Source: Prinia subflava (lineage: Eukaryota > Chordata > Aves > Passeriformes > Cisticolidae). Taken from it: a stretch of DNA of 64,000 bases. The notes below the pieces were generated by a model. That model was not told the DNA's origin. It saw only the letters and a list, made by a program, of their open reading frames with translations, and searched no databases. This document shows positions 27,101 through 38,112 of this stretch, piece by piece. The stretch spans positions 22,272,692-22,336,691 of the forward strand of contig NC_086258.1 in the NCBI RefSeq assembly GCF_021018805.1, read 5' to 3'. The position numbers and the translations under genes are program-made. Every line of letters begins with the position of its first letter. Within the stretch, counting starts at the first letter, position 1.

Positions 27101-30100
27101 AATGGGACTTTGATCCTATAAACGTCTTTAATAAGGAGTTGTTCCCTGGGAGGGTGGGCAGGCCCTGGCACAGGGTGCCCAGAGCAGCTGTGGCTGCCCC
27201 TGGATCTCTGGCAGTGCCCAAGGCCAGGTTGGACACTGGGGCTTGGAGCAGCCTGGGACAGTGGAAGGTGTCCCTGCCATGGCAGGGGTGGCACAGGGTG
27301 GGATTGGAGGATCCTTCCAACCCAGACTGTCCTGGGGTTCTGTGAAGCTCTGGCTGCTGTGCCAGGGTTGGGCTTCGCTCACTTTGCTCCACAGGGACAT
27401 CCCAGCCTTGCCCACACTGGATGTGAGCCCTCATTCCTGTCCCAGCTGCACTCCTGGGGCAAAGCCTGCAGAGGACGAGCTCTTCCACCACACATGGGCA
27501 GAAAGTGCCTCAGGGATGTGAGAAGCGTCAGGCTGAGCCGTGGGGTGGGGTCTGTGCCCAGTTTAGCCTTTGAGATGGCAAGAGTTCCTGTAGGGTCACC
27601 CAGGTACATCTGAGGAGCATTGTGGGCTTGGAGAAATCCCTGCTTTTGCCACAAGGAGCTGCAGGAAGTGCTGTGTGCTCCAGAGGTGCCTGTCCACAGC
27701 TGCTGGGCTTGGCTGTTGTTTCTGGGCTGGTCCAAACCCTGTGGGGCAGGAAGCTTTGGAGGTTAAAGCGTGGTGTGTAACTTCCACAAGTTAGACAGGG
27801 AGGTGTCCTCAGCTCTGCTGGAGAGCAGCATCCTCGTCCTTGCTGGGACAGGGGGCTGGGCAGGCCTGGAAGCTGCTGTGGGTGGCCTTGGTGTCACTCC
27901 TGGGGACAGCTGGAGACTCTTGTGGCACGATGCGCCCGAGGCAGTGTGGGGCATCCGCTGGGTCTGGTGCAGACTGCAGCTCAGCAGGGCTGGGCTGGGA
28001 GCTGCTGTCCCCTTTCCAAAGGGGGGTGGGTTCACCACTGGCTCCCCGCATCATCTCCAGGGGTGAGAACTGCTGGGAGCCCTGGGGCACCTCTGGCCTC
28101 TGCCCCTGGGCATGCTGGAAGCACTGAGGTTTTTGGGGGGCAGGATTTTGGGGGGGCTGTGGCAGCAGCAGGGCAGGAGGCGGATGTGGAGCCACTTCTG
28201 AACATCTTGCCCTTTGCATCCTGCTTCATCTGCATTGGAGTGCAGGGCACTGTGTCTCCCAGGGTAAAAAATGCCCAGAAATTCCACAGACCCTTCAATA
28301 TGGTTTCTGTTTTACAGCGAGACAAAAAGGGGCCCTTTGTGTGAGGGCTGAAAGGAGCAGCCCAGTCCCACAGCCTCCCCAAAAGCTTAATGTCAACTAT
28401 TTGCCTCCTTGTGCTTTCACATAAACAAGCACTTTCTCCTGAATTTGTGCCCTGGTGGCTCCCCCAGCTCCGTGTTCCCTGTTTGGTGGCTCCTGTGGGA
28501 TGGACACATCCTGGCTGTCCATCTCCCAGCCAGGGTGGTGCCTGTGCTGGGGTGGCTGAGGGGACACAGGGCACGGGGAGTACAGGAAAAGTGACTAAAG
28601 CTGGACTTGGGGAGAAGTGAGCAGCTTGAGCAGGGTTTAATTCAAGACTCTGCTGCTTATCTGACAGCACGGATGAGCTCTTGCTTATAGATCTGAGCTG
28701 GCTGAAGCAGCAGCAGCTTGGTGAATCCCCCACTTCACACCAGCCTGGCCCAGTACCTGCCTCTGCCCCTGCTGAGGCATCCCTGTCCTGCTCTGGGGTC
28801 AGGCATCCCCCTGCCTTAGGTGCCTGTCAAACGAGCAGCAGCAGCTGAGTAACTGCCCCTGCTATTCTGGGGCTTTTTTGCATGGGCACTGGTGCGTCTC
28901 GGGTGTAGCACCAACGATTTCTATCCTGAGCCCACCTTCCCTTTCTTTGTGTGTGTGTTCTCTTCCCCTTTAGAGAAACTAAAAACCAGAAGTGCAGAAA
29001 GGAGCAATGATGTGTGTGCAGAGAACAGGGCTGGACTGGAAGCCAGAGGCAGCAGCATTCCTGTGGTTATTGCTCAGGGCTCCCTCCTGTGCCCTGGCTC
29101 CTGTGTGTTCCCAGGAGCTCTGTCAGCAGTGTCCCAGGAAGCCTGGGCATGCACTGCCTGCGTCTTCCTGCTCTGGGGGAACTCCCATACTCTTTCCTCC
29201 TCCTCCACCAGCCCTTTCCAGCCTTGGGGCTGTCTGGGGGGGGGGGTGGGGGGGGAAGGGGTGTTCCCAGCAACTGACCCTGGCTCCTGGGCTTGGTGAG
29301 GGGGATTTGATCCACAGGGATTCATTCCCACCTCAGCACCTCTTTGGAAGTATTTGGGAGTGTGGAACCCCCTGGCCTGGGGTGGGACCTTGGCTAAGCA
29401 GCCCCCTCAGTTAGCCCTGGCACCATTCCCAGTGGATCCAAAGCCCCCTGAAGGCAGTGGATGGGCACTTGTCCCCTCCACCTGATGCTGGATCAAGCCT
29501 GTCCTGGAATAAACAGGAATACTTGTTGAGCTATTTGTTCCTTCTGTTGGCTTTTCACTGTAGCCCTAGCACCTAGACTAGGTTTTTCACCTTCCCTGGA
29601 ATCTGTCACAGGATCCTGACTTCCCAAATCTGCCGTGCTGCCTCTTCTGTTGATCTGTTCCTGCTCCTCCCCTTTCAGAGCCTGTGATCCTCTCTTTCCA
29701 TCTTCATCACACAGCTCTCAGTTCACACACACAGGGAGGAGCTTGGCTTGGGAGCTGCTCGTGGAGAACTTCAAACAGTAGAATCAGATGAATGAATAAA
29801 GGGGATTTTTGTTGCTCTTATCCTTTCATCAGCTTGATTTAGTTCCCAGCAGTTGATTTTGCAATTGTTGTTCCATCTTTGTGCTGAGGGTCAAATTAAA
29901 ATCCTGCTGGAGATGGGAGCAAAGTGCTGTGGAGTTGTACAGAACAAGGAAGGGCTGAATTTTGCTTCTGTTTGGTTCTCCTCCTTTTGCTTCTGCTGAG
30001 AGGTTGGAAAACCCTTGGATGGGAGCCTTGGAGGCAGGAGGTCTCTGTCCCAAGGATCCCCAGCCATGCAGGCTAAGCAAGTAAAATGTAGCATTAAAAT

Positions 30101-33100
30101 GTTCCCAATGGTGCTTCTCCAGGCTTTGGGGCAGGGGGGATTAGCTGATGCTGCTCCCCAGGGCAGTCCAGGAGTTTTCTGTGCTTCTCCTTGGTTGCAG
30201 AAGAAGGAGATATTTCAGTGTGAATGAAAATTCTGTGTCAGTGGGAGATTGTAGAGCCATTAATGTTGGAAAAGGCCTTTAGGGCTGAGTTCAGCCATGG
30301 ATCTCACACTACCCCCTTCCCCCCAAGGCCCCGATGCTGCATGCTGTGCTCTCCATCCCAGGCAGGGCCCTGTCCTTATGCCTGGAGCCCTGGGCTGCTC
30401 CTGCCTCCCAGGGCCACAGGAGCCATGAGTGGGATCTCCTGGGCTCCGTCAGCTCCTGCAGGCTAGGGCACCCCAGCCAGGAATGTGGGAACTACGTGGC
30501 CAAAGCCAAGGGAATGGGAAGCTGAGGGGGCCCAGGGCCTGACAGCAGGGACTGGCTTAAAAACAAATGAAAGAACAGAGGGAGAAATATTTCTAATGAT
30601 TGTGAACTTTAGAAACAGAAAATAAAAGCTTATTCTTTTGCAGAGGTCCCTCTGCAGCCTGTAATTTCATTTCCCCCATTTGCTTTCACTGCCTGCTCTG
30701 GGCCCTGTCAGAACCCCCTGATTTACAGGCGACAGCTTTGGCTGTTTGTCAGGCGAGGCTCTCTAAATATAAGAGTGTGAAACCTGTCCCACTGCCAGCA
30801 GCTCTGAGAATTAAACTCATGAGTTGCAGCATGAGGCAGAGTGCTGGGTGCTTTACGACTCAAATGGCTCAGAAAAGCCACCCTCCCTCCCTCCTTCCCC
30901 TGGGGAGGGTTTTTCCTTGTATTACCCCGAATCTCTGGTCCTGCAGCTGGATAATGGAAGCAGGGCAGGCAGGGCTGTTTGCTGCCCTGCTCAGCTCTGT
31001 GTGCTGGCACTGCAGGGCTCAGCACCACCAGGCATAGTGAGCAAGCGTTTAGCACCATGGCTTGGTCTCAGGTTTTGTTTTATTCTCATCATGAAAAGGA
31101 AAAGAAAATGAGCCAAATGAAGCCTCACACAGTGGCAGCAATACAGCACAGATTAATTTTGCCTGATAGTTGGGGAAAGCCTGAGCAGATCTCAGCACGT
31201 GCTCTAAGCTCTGGCCTATAAGGAGAAGCTGTGTTTTCTGTGTGATGATACTTCTGTGGATCTGTCTGTTCTTTGGTGGTGCTTTATTGGATGGTGTTAA
31301 AAAAATGTGGACCTGTCAGAGTCTTGAAGCTCAGCAGCATTAATTTGGATTTAAAGGGGGATGTGTCTCCCCACTCTCTCAGAAATCGTAATTCTATAAT
31401 GAACTAAAGAATTCTGGGTTTGCCCATTTTCAGCATCACAAAAGGGTCATTGTTTGAGCAAGGGGTCTTTTACACTCTGTTCTCCAATGGGGGCTCCTGT
31501 GCAGCCCCAACACCCTGAGCCTGATTTACAGCCTGGCTGGGCTGAGCCTGGGGCTGCTGCTGCCAGACTAGGGGGAGCAGCCTCAGGGAGTCCTGGCTCT
31601 GCTCTGGCAGCTGCTGAGCCACAGCTGGATGCAGGGGGCAGCTTGTGGTGCACAAAGGAGGCTTTTTGATTCGATTTTTGGACTGGAGCAGAGAATCTCA
31701 GACTGGTTTGGGTTGGAAGGGACCTTTAAGCTCACCTTGTCCCACCCCTGCCATGGCAGGGACACTTCCATAGACCAGGGTGCTCCAAGCTCTGTCCCAC
31801 CCGGCCTTGGAGGAAAGGGCACCAAAGTAACCCAGTGTGTTTGCAGAGGCTGGGCTGCCCCAGGGCTGCTCTGTGCTGCTGGCTGGGCTGCTTTGGCTGG
31901 CTGTGGGCAGGCTCTGAGCCCCATCCTCTCCCTGAGTCTTGTGCTGCCAGCTCAGGGTGGGAGCCCCCACAGTCCTGTAGGATCACGGCTGCAGCTATTT
32001 CTATATCCTTCAAGATATAGAATCCAGAGGGAATTCCCAGAGGGAACCCACTGCACAGTGTCCTCCAGAGCCTCTGGAGCAGCTTGTGCCCAAGGATGAA
32101 AACTGCCAAAGGGAATTCTTGGAATGTCTGCATGCTGTGGGGGCCTGGCTCATCTCAAGTGCCACAGCCTGGAAGGAACATCCCAGTGCCCCCAGTGCCT
32201 CAGCCAGACCCCCGAGGTGGCGTCGGGCTGGGACAGGAGTGTGTGGGAGCATTTCCCTCTGGAGCAGGTCCTGGTCCCTCGGCATGGACAGTTCCAGAGG
32301 AACCCCGGGCAGGGCAGGGGCAGCAGGGATCTGTGCCTGCAGCAGGAGAGGAGCCAGGCAGCTCTGCCTGCACAGCCTTTCCCATTATCCCAGGGAAAGC
32401 TGGGACAGCTCTTGCTGGCAGGTGCTGCAGGGAGAGGAGCTCGTGCTCAGAGCATTCCCAGGGATATTGTGGAGCCCTTCCTCCCTCGCCTCAGGAATCA
32501 CTTCCAGGCCAGTAGCCAAGCACCAGCTGTAAATAACAAAGTGTGGCTGCTGATCCCAGCTCGTTCTGCTCCGAGAAGTTGTCAGCTCTGGGCTTCCCCT
32601 TGGCATCCTCTCTCCAGTGCTTTGCATTCCCCTGCTCAGCCCCCAGGGCACTCCTGTCATGCTCTTGGTGTGAAGGAGCCGCTTCTGTGGGGGCCTCCCC
32701 TGGGCTGTAATGCAGGGAAAGCTGCTGGATCCAGGCTCTGCAGGCAGGGAATGTTTGTGTGTCCTTTCCTGTGGCTTCTTTATCATTTCTGCTTTGGGAA
32801 GGGTTAGAGAGAAGGTCAGAGGAGAAATGTCTGGGATTTGCATCAGCCTCTGTCTCAGCTCTCCAGCATGGAAAATTTGGCAGATCTTGTGGCCTTATCT
32901 GGGGTTCTTTGCACCCAAGCACCCCCAACCACATAGGAAAACTCAGCTGGTGGTATCCAAACTTTCTCCTGATGCCAAAAGTTCCCACACCATCAAAAAT
33001 CTAAACTGGGGATGTTCTCCATCTCAAGGCTTTTTTCCTCTCACAATGTAAGAAAGTGTAAAACCCCTTTATTGCCCTGTGAGATGATACTGTGGCAGCT

Positions 33101-35369
33101 GGGCACTGCAGCTGAGCCCAAGGCCCTTTAGAAACCCCAGGAATATGCCACTGTGAGTGGCAGTATTTATCCAGGACTAAATAACACAGGAGCCATTCCT
33201 GCTGCATGCACGTGTCCTGCTGTGCTGGACATGTGAGCTCAGCCAGCCTCTTCACCCATGGAGCTGGGAACATCTGCCTTGGTGCAGGGTGAAAGGTGAA
33301 AGTTCCCAGGAAAACCCCAGTGGGAGGTGTGGGCTGGCCCCACGTGCCAGTGCCATAAGCCCTGTCCTTCCCTGTTCCACCCCCTCATGTGCTCATTCCT
33401 TGCCTTTCCAGCACACCGTTGGTGGTTTGGGTGAGGGACTGAGCTGGATCTTTGCTCTGCAAAACGTGGGGGTGGCTTTGTTTGGTGGAGATGAGCAGAA
33501 GCTGCTCTCCAGCTCCTTTCAGTGTGGTCCTGCCCCACGTTTGGCTCTGTTTGGGAGTTGAGGAGCTGCGGGAGCTGGTTTGGCTGTGGCCCTTGCTGTC
33601 ACACTCCCTGGCACCCCTTTGGGCCTGGCTGGCAGCACCTGGGAGGTTTTGCTGCTCCTTTGGGGTGTTTGGAGCTCTTTCCCTGCAACTCAGTGAACCC
33701 CACAACTCAGCCTGTGTTTATCCATTTACAAAGATATCACCTGCAGCTCATAAACATGGGGGAAAGGCTCCACATCAGCTCTTTTTGTGCCCCATTGTGT
33801 TGCTTTGTGCCTGATGCTGCTGGTTTCCACGTGTGCACGTGTGCATGTGTCACCATCAGACCAATGGGTCTGTTCAGAGCAGCTGCCAGGATCCCAAATC
33901 CTTCTGCTGGGGGTGTCCCACTGTCTGTCCTTGCTCTCTGGCAGATGGGCTGAGCCAGAGCTCCCCAGTCATCAGGAACACTTGGAAAATAATTGAATTC
34001 TCCTATAAAACCTGTAAAAACCTCTTAATGAACCTATAAAAGGTTCATTATTTAACCCCTTTGTAGTGGATTTTCTCAACATCAGCCCAGCAAGCTCAGT
34101 GTTAAACAAGGGTTAAATGCTCCCACTGAGAGCTAGGACAGGCATTCCGGGGTCAGGGCCATCCCAGCCTGCCGAAACAAACGCTGGTGAAGCACAGAGT
34201 GTGCCACAGTCTGAGAGCTGAGAATTTAACTCCGAGCGTTTTTTGTTTGGGTTTTCTGGCTGGGGGAGCTCCGTGTGCTCAGCACAGGTACGGAGTTAAT
34301 GCCAAAGCATTAATGCCAAATGCCAACTTCTTTTGGTATGGAAGCTTCCCCCCGCCGTTTTTTTTTTCTTCTTCTTTTTTTTTTTTCTTCTTTTTTTTTT
34401 TTTCTTTTTTTTTTTTCCCCTCCTGAGAACGCGTGAAGCTGCTCCTGTTTGTAACTCCGGGAAGGGCCCGGGCTGAGGGGGCTGCTCCCGGGGCTGTCTC
34501 TGCAGGGAGGAGGGATCCCTGCGTGCAGAGAGGGAGGAAGGAGCCCTGTTTTTTGAGGGAGGAGCGATCCCTGCGTGCAGGGAGCACCGGGGAGGCGAGC
34601 AGAGCCCCGTGCCCTGGGCACAGACTCACACCCTGTGCTCCAGAAAACAGAGGCACAAAGGCTGGGATTGAGACTAGCACCCGTTTCCTCGGTGGGTTAT
34701 TTGGGTCTAGGTGCAGAGTAGCCACAGGCACTGCTGTCCCTCGGTGCTGCCCCCATGGCCACAGCAAAGCCCTAGCCTATCCCCGCGGGCTCCCTGGCTC
34801 CCAAAAGCGTCCCTGGTGCCACCAAGGGACTCCTTGGTGACGCTTCCCGGGCAGGGGAGCTGGCGGGAGAGCCCGGCCGTGCTCTCACACTGCGTTTCCG
34901 TGTTCCAGGGGATGTGCTGCCCTCGCCCAACGTGGGGCTGCCCGGCGCCCTGATCCCCCGGGAGCCCCCCGGGCCCGCCTACGTGACCCACAGGGGGCCC
35001 CTGGTACGGCTGCTGCTGGCGCAGGAGGGGCAGGGCAGGGCTGCCCGCGCCGGCCCCGCACCGCCCGGGCCCCGCACTGAGCCCCGGCCCCGCACCGAGC
35101 TCCGCACCGAGCCCCGGCCCCGCACCGAGCTCCGCACCGAGCCCCGGCCCCGCACCGAGCTCCGCACCGAGCCCCGGCCCCGCACCGAGCCCAGCCCCGA
35201 GAGCGGCGCGGGCAGCGGCACCGCCGGCAGCCGGGAGGGCTCCACGGGGATTCCCGCGGCTCCCGCCTTGGCACCGCCAAGTATTTGCCACAGGATTGTT
35301 TTTGCAAGAAAACCTCCCTCGACTGTTCTGCCCGGGAGTGACCTGGCGTGTTCCAGCCGGAGGGAATGA
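21119..35369 (+). CDS. CDRT4: CDRT4 orthologue (CMT1A duplicated region transcript 4), two coding exons
   Basis: Coding exons 21119-21161 and 34909-35369 join in phase (one base plus two, making Gly15) to give 167 residues; human CDRT4 has 151. Two blocks identify it. At 37-41 PAYVT, inside LIPREPPGPAYVTHRGPLVR, matches the PWPAYVTYTSQTVKRLIEK block that I recall in human CDRT4. At 143-150 RIVFARKP matches human KIIFARKP near the C-terminus. The N-terminal EGLS also parallels human EGLT. The middle is unlike the mammalian protein and contains an Arg/Pro/Glu/Thr decapeptide repeat (69-109). There is no signal peptide, membrane segment or known catalytic motif, and the family's function is unknown. 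Position between TVP23 and TEKT3 on the same strand matches human 17p12 exactly. The 13.7-kb intron and strong divergence mean transcript evidence is needed to confirm the exon pairing. Confidence 0.72.
25622..25738 (+). mobile_element. CR1 LINE 3' end
   Basis: Sense CR1 remnant: GGGTTTAGTGGTGGCCTTGG, then GGTGATCTTGGAGGGCTTTT, CTAACCTAAACAATTCCATG and ATCTGTGATT. Confidence 0.85.
26475..26662 (+). mobile_element. CR1 LINE 3' end
   Basis: Sense CR1: CTGCTGGCACTGCCCAGG, then GGTGGGGTTTTGAGGGGGTC and GGGGGTCCCTTCCAGCTCGG, ending in CTGTGATTT. Same subfamily as the copies at 1425 and 51612. Confidence 0.9.
27131..27343 (+). mobile_element. CR1 LINE 3' end
   Basis: Sense CR1 with the subfamily block CAGAGCAGCTGTGGCTGCCC, the TGGACACTGGGGCTTGGAGC block, CTGCCATGGCAGGGGTGGCA and a decayed TTCCAACCCAGACTGTCC end. 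Confidence 0.9.
29233..29262 (+). repeat. G-run, potential quadruplex
   Basis: Runs of 9-11 G interrupted by single T or A bases (GGGGGGGGGGTGGGGGGGGA). It is a simple G-rich tract in the CDRT4 intron. Confidence 0.85.
30247..30345 (-). mobile_element. probable CR1 LINE remnant
   Basis: GAGCCATTAATGTTGGAAAA followed by GGCCTTTAGGGCTGAGTTCA resembles the antisense CR1 start (ATTAAGGTTGGAAAAGACCT). It is short and diverged. Confidence 0.45.
31690..31815 (-). mobile_element. CR1 LINE 3' end
   Basis: Antisense CR1: AGAATCTCAGACTGGTTTGG, then GTTGGAAGGGACCTTTAAGC and CACCCCTGCCATGGCAGGGA. Truncated after about 125 bp. Confidence 0.85.
34026..34050. other. perfect 10-bp inverted repeat around TATAAA
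   Basis: TAATGAACCT, loop ATAAA, AGGTTCATTA. The centre also reads CTATAAAAGG, a consensus TATA box, and a second TATAAAA is at 34004-34010. It lies about 870 bases upstream of the CDRT4 main exon. Promoter function is only possible, not shown. Confidence 0.5.
34358..34420. repeat. T-rich tract (T)n with CTTC interruptions
   Basis: About 60 bases of T broken by CTTCTTC units. The Lys-rich minus-strand open frames through it are low-complexity artefacts. It lies some 490 bases before the CDRT4 exon 2 acceptor. Confidence 0.9.
34909..35369 (+). other. CDRT4: CDRT4 main coding exon
   Basis: Acceptor GTGTTCCAG ends at 34908. The exon opens with GG, completing Gly15, then GATGTGCTGCCC (Asp-Val-Leu-Pro), and stays open to TGA at 35367-35369. 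It carries both conserved CDRT4 blocks and the decapeptide repeat. It is strongly GC-rich and CpG-rich from 34900 to 35270, in contrast to its flanks. Confidence 0.75.
35070..35192 (+). repeat. 30-bp in-frame coding minisatellite of CDRT4
   Basis: Three nearly identical 30-bp units plus partial units at each end encode PRTELRTEPR repeats at residues 69-109. Copies are almost identical in DNA as well as protein, which indicates recent slippage or unequal exchange. Confidence 0.88.
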
Positions 35370-35428
35370 CCTGGCTGCAGCTGAAGCAAAGGAAAGGAAG
35401 AAGATGCTCCTGAGTGTTTTCCAGGTTC

Positions 35429-35434
35429 ATTAAA
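35429..35434 (+). terminator. candidate CDRT4 poly(A) signal (ATTAAA)
   Basis: ATTAAA 60 bases after the CDRT4 stop. A canonical AATAAA follows at 35574-35579 with a GT-rich stretch (GGTGGAGAGTGTTTG) after it. The second is the stronger candidate by sequence. Confidence 0.5.
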
Positions 35435-37456
35435 CTTTCCCTGCAAGCAGCATTTAACTCTTGGAGCCTTTTCCTAAAAGGCTGGTTGGAATGAAAGCAG
35501 AAGGGCGGGGGGGGTGGTGTGCATCCTGGTCTCTGCTCTCAGGTCTGGAGCAAGCCACAGCCTCCACATTTGAAATAAAATATTTAACTTGCGATGGTGG
35601 AGAGTGTTTGCTCCTGTGCTGGGGCTCCGTGGACAAGTGTCCCAGCACCCCTGTGACAGTGTCCCTGCAGGTGGGGAACCTGAGAAGAACACTTTTGTCT
35701 GGCTGCTTAGGCAGGCTGGGTTGCTGGAAGCCTCTTGGAGGAGTCCCGGCCCTCAGATGAGCCAGGGCAAAGCTGTGCCAGCCTGACCTGGGCTTTGCTG
35801 ACTCATTTCTATCAGGATCACAGAGCAGTGCAAAAGCTGCCATTTCCGTGCAAGAATTCCCCTCCCCAAGCACTGCTCCATCCTCCAGGACACAAAGTTG
35901 CTGTTTTCCTGTCCCAGCACTTGTGCTCAGAGCAGTTGTGCTGCTCCAGCTCTCGCAGTGACTCTGCCTCAGTAGGAGCTTGGTATGATGTCAATGTTTC
36001 GAGTGGGTGAAGCAGAGGAGGCAAAAATAGACATTTAGACATTTTTCCAGTTATGCATTTTCAAAAAGGAATATTTATAGCTCGGTGCCTGAACACAGGC
36101 TCTCTTTGTGAATCTGCTTCCAATTGCAACACAGCACATCCCCACTGGACCCTCGGGATGTGTGCAGGCAGCTTTGAGCCCCTGGCAGTGGGAGCTTCTG
36201 TGTCCCTGTATGTGCTGAAGTGTTCCCAGTGCAGACATGAAGCACCCACAGGGATCTCGGGGTGCTCTGGGGCTGCATCCCTGGCTCCAGACTGCCCTGG
36301 CTCATCTCTAGGGCAGGACTGCAGCCCACTGGAGTCTGAGCCTGCATTTCATGATTGACTCTGGAGCATAACGAGGATGGTGATGAGGGAGGTGTCCTCA
36401 GGTCACTCATTGCTGGATGTGGAAGGTCCAAATCATTGCATTTCACTTTACCTCTGTTTCCCCATCTGTGGAATTTGGATAAAGGGCTTCACCACACAGT
36501 TCTGAAGTGCTTTGATACTTGCTCAGGGTGTTTCATCTGAACCACCTCTCAAGGTCTGATCCTGCTTGTAAGGAGCTTCGGGGCAGTTCTCACAAGTTCA
36601 AGCTCTCTAGGTCCTGTTCTCTCCCTGCCTCAGCAGGAAGGGGAGATTGGGTGTGGGTGGCAGGTGAGGAGGTTCCAAAGGTCAGGGCTGCCCCTCCAAA
36701 GCCCATGGGAGAGCTGTGGGAGCTGCACTTTCCATCAGGTTGTGCTGCTGCCCCTGGCCAGAGGTGCTGGCTGGGTCTGGCAGCGCTCTGCCCTGGGCTG
36801 ATGCCCTTGCAGGGCTTTGCTCCATGGTGCTGCTCAGAGGGGCTGGTTTGGAAACTTGGATTTGGGGATTCTGAGACACTTTGGAGAGCAGCTAATGTAG
36901 CTGTAACCCAGACTCGTGTGGGGGCAAAACACCCAGACCTTTGTAATGGGCAAAAGCTTTGTGGGCAGGAAGGTGGTGCTGATAATGCCTGCGAGGCTCT
37001 GCAGGTGGATTCAGGGCCTTGCAGGGTCACTCTTCTGGGATCAGGGGGGATTCAACTCTCGCACCTTAAAGGCAGGAAAAATAATCCTGGTCAGCAGTAG
37101 GTTAAAGCCTGGCTCACTGTGCCCTGTGGCTCTGAGGGGGAGCCTCCAAAACATGGCCAGAAATCTCCATCTCACCTCAAAATGCTTTTCCTCAAGCCTT
37201 GGGCTGACCTCTGGCATGTTCTCCATGCTGCTGGAGTGGGACAGTGCTCCAGCTGCACAGAGCCCAGCTTTGTGCCACGCTGGCTGCAGGCTCTGAGCCC
37301 TCCCTGCTCTACATCCCTGCCTGGCTCCAGCAGCCTCTGCTGCCTCAGCAGTGGCATTTGGATTCCTCCCCTGCACTGGCAGCATCCACAAAGGTCGAGT
37401 TTAGGAACAATGGCACTGAAAACCAGTAAATCCTCCTCTAGAAAATGCAGATCAAA

Positions 37457-38112
37457 GAGTCACAGAATCACAGAAGGGGTTGGGTTGGAAAGGACTTTTG
37501 GGAACATCAATTCCAGCCCCTGCCATGGCAGGGACACCTTCCACTGTCCCAGGCTGCTCCAAGCCCCAATGTCCAACCTGGCCTTGGACACTGCCAGGGA
37601 TCCAGGGGCAGCCACAGCTGCTCTGGGCACCCTGTGCCAGGGCCTGTCCACCTCACAGGGAACAATTCCTGCCCAGTATCCCATCCAGCCCTGCGCTGTG
37701 TCAGTCTGAAGCATTCCCTGGGTCCTGTCCCGCATCCCTTTTCAATAGTCCCTCTCTGTGTTTCCTATAGCTCCTTCAGGTCCTGGAAGATCACAGTGAG
37801 GTCACCCCAAAGCTTCTCCTCTCCAGGTGAACAATCCCAGCTCTCCCAGCCTTTCCTCCCACCAGAGCTTCTCCCTCCCCCTGATCATCCTGGAGCCTCC
37901 TCTGGGCTCTCTGCAGCAGCTCCAGGTCCTGCCCGTGCTGCTTTGGGGCAGCTCTGCAAGTGGGCTCTCACCTGAGCACAGGGGCACAGGAGCACAATCC
38001 CCTCCTCAATCTCCTGGGTGCTCTTGTTTCTCCTCCCAGAGCTTGTGCCTGGATCTGGGGGTTTCACAGCTGGATGGCAGTGGAGGCCAGCCCTGCTCTG
38101 GTGCCCACCAGG
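37457..38112 (-). mobile_element. CR1 LINE, longest copy in the window (about 650 bp)
   Basis: Antisense copy beginning with the tail GAGTCACAGAATCACAG. It continues through GGTTGGAAAGGACTTTTGGG, GCCATGGCAGGGACACCTTC, the CTCCAGCAGC-type block and GTGGGCTCTCACCTGAGCAC. It extends well into the region upstream of the 3' UTR, unlike the other copies. The open frames across it are remnants or chance. Confidence 0.9.

Larger units (their letters stand above)
21162..34908. other. large CDRT4 intron
   Basis: A 13.7-kb presumed intron without supported exons. It contains CR1 fragments near 25.6, 26.5, 27.1, 30.2 and 31.7 kb, a G-run at 29.2 kb, a low-repeat block rich in TAAT motifs at 21.6-21.95 kb, a perfect 10-bp inverted repeat with a TATA-like core at 34.0 kb and a T-rich tract at 34.36 kb. 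Open frames here, such as plus-strand 21893-22639, show no homology that I recognise. Confidence 0.55.

Noticed and set aside
34279..34767. Lys-rich minus-strand frames
   Set aside because: They are created by the T-rich tract at 34358-34420.
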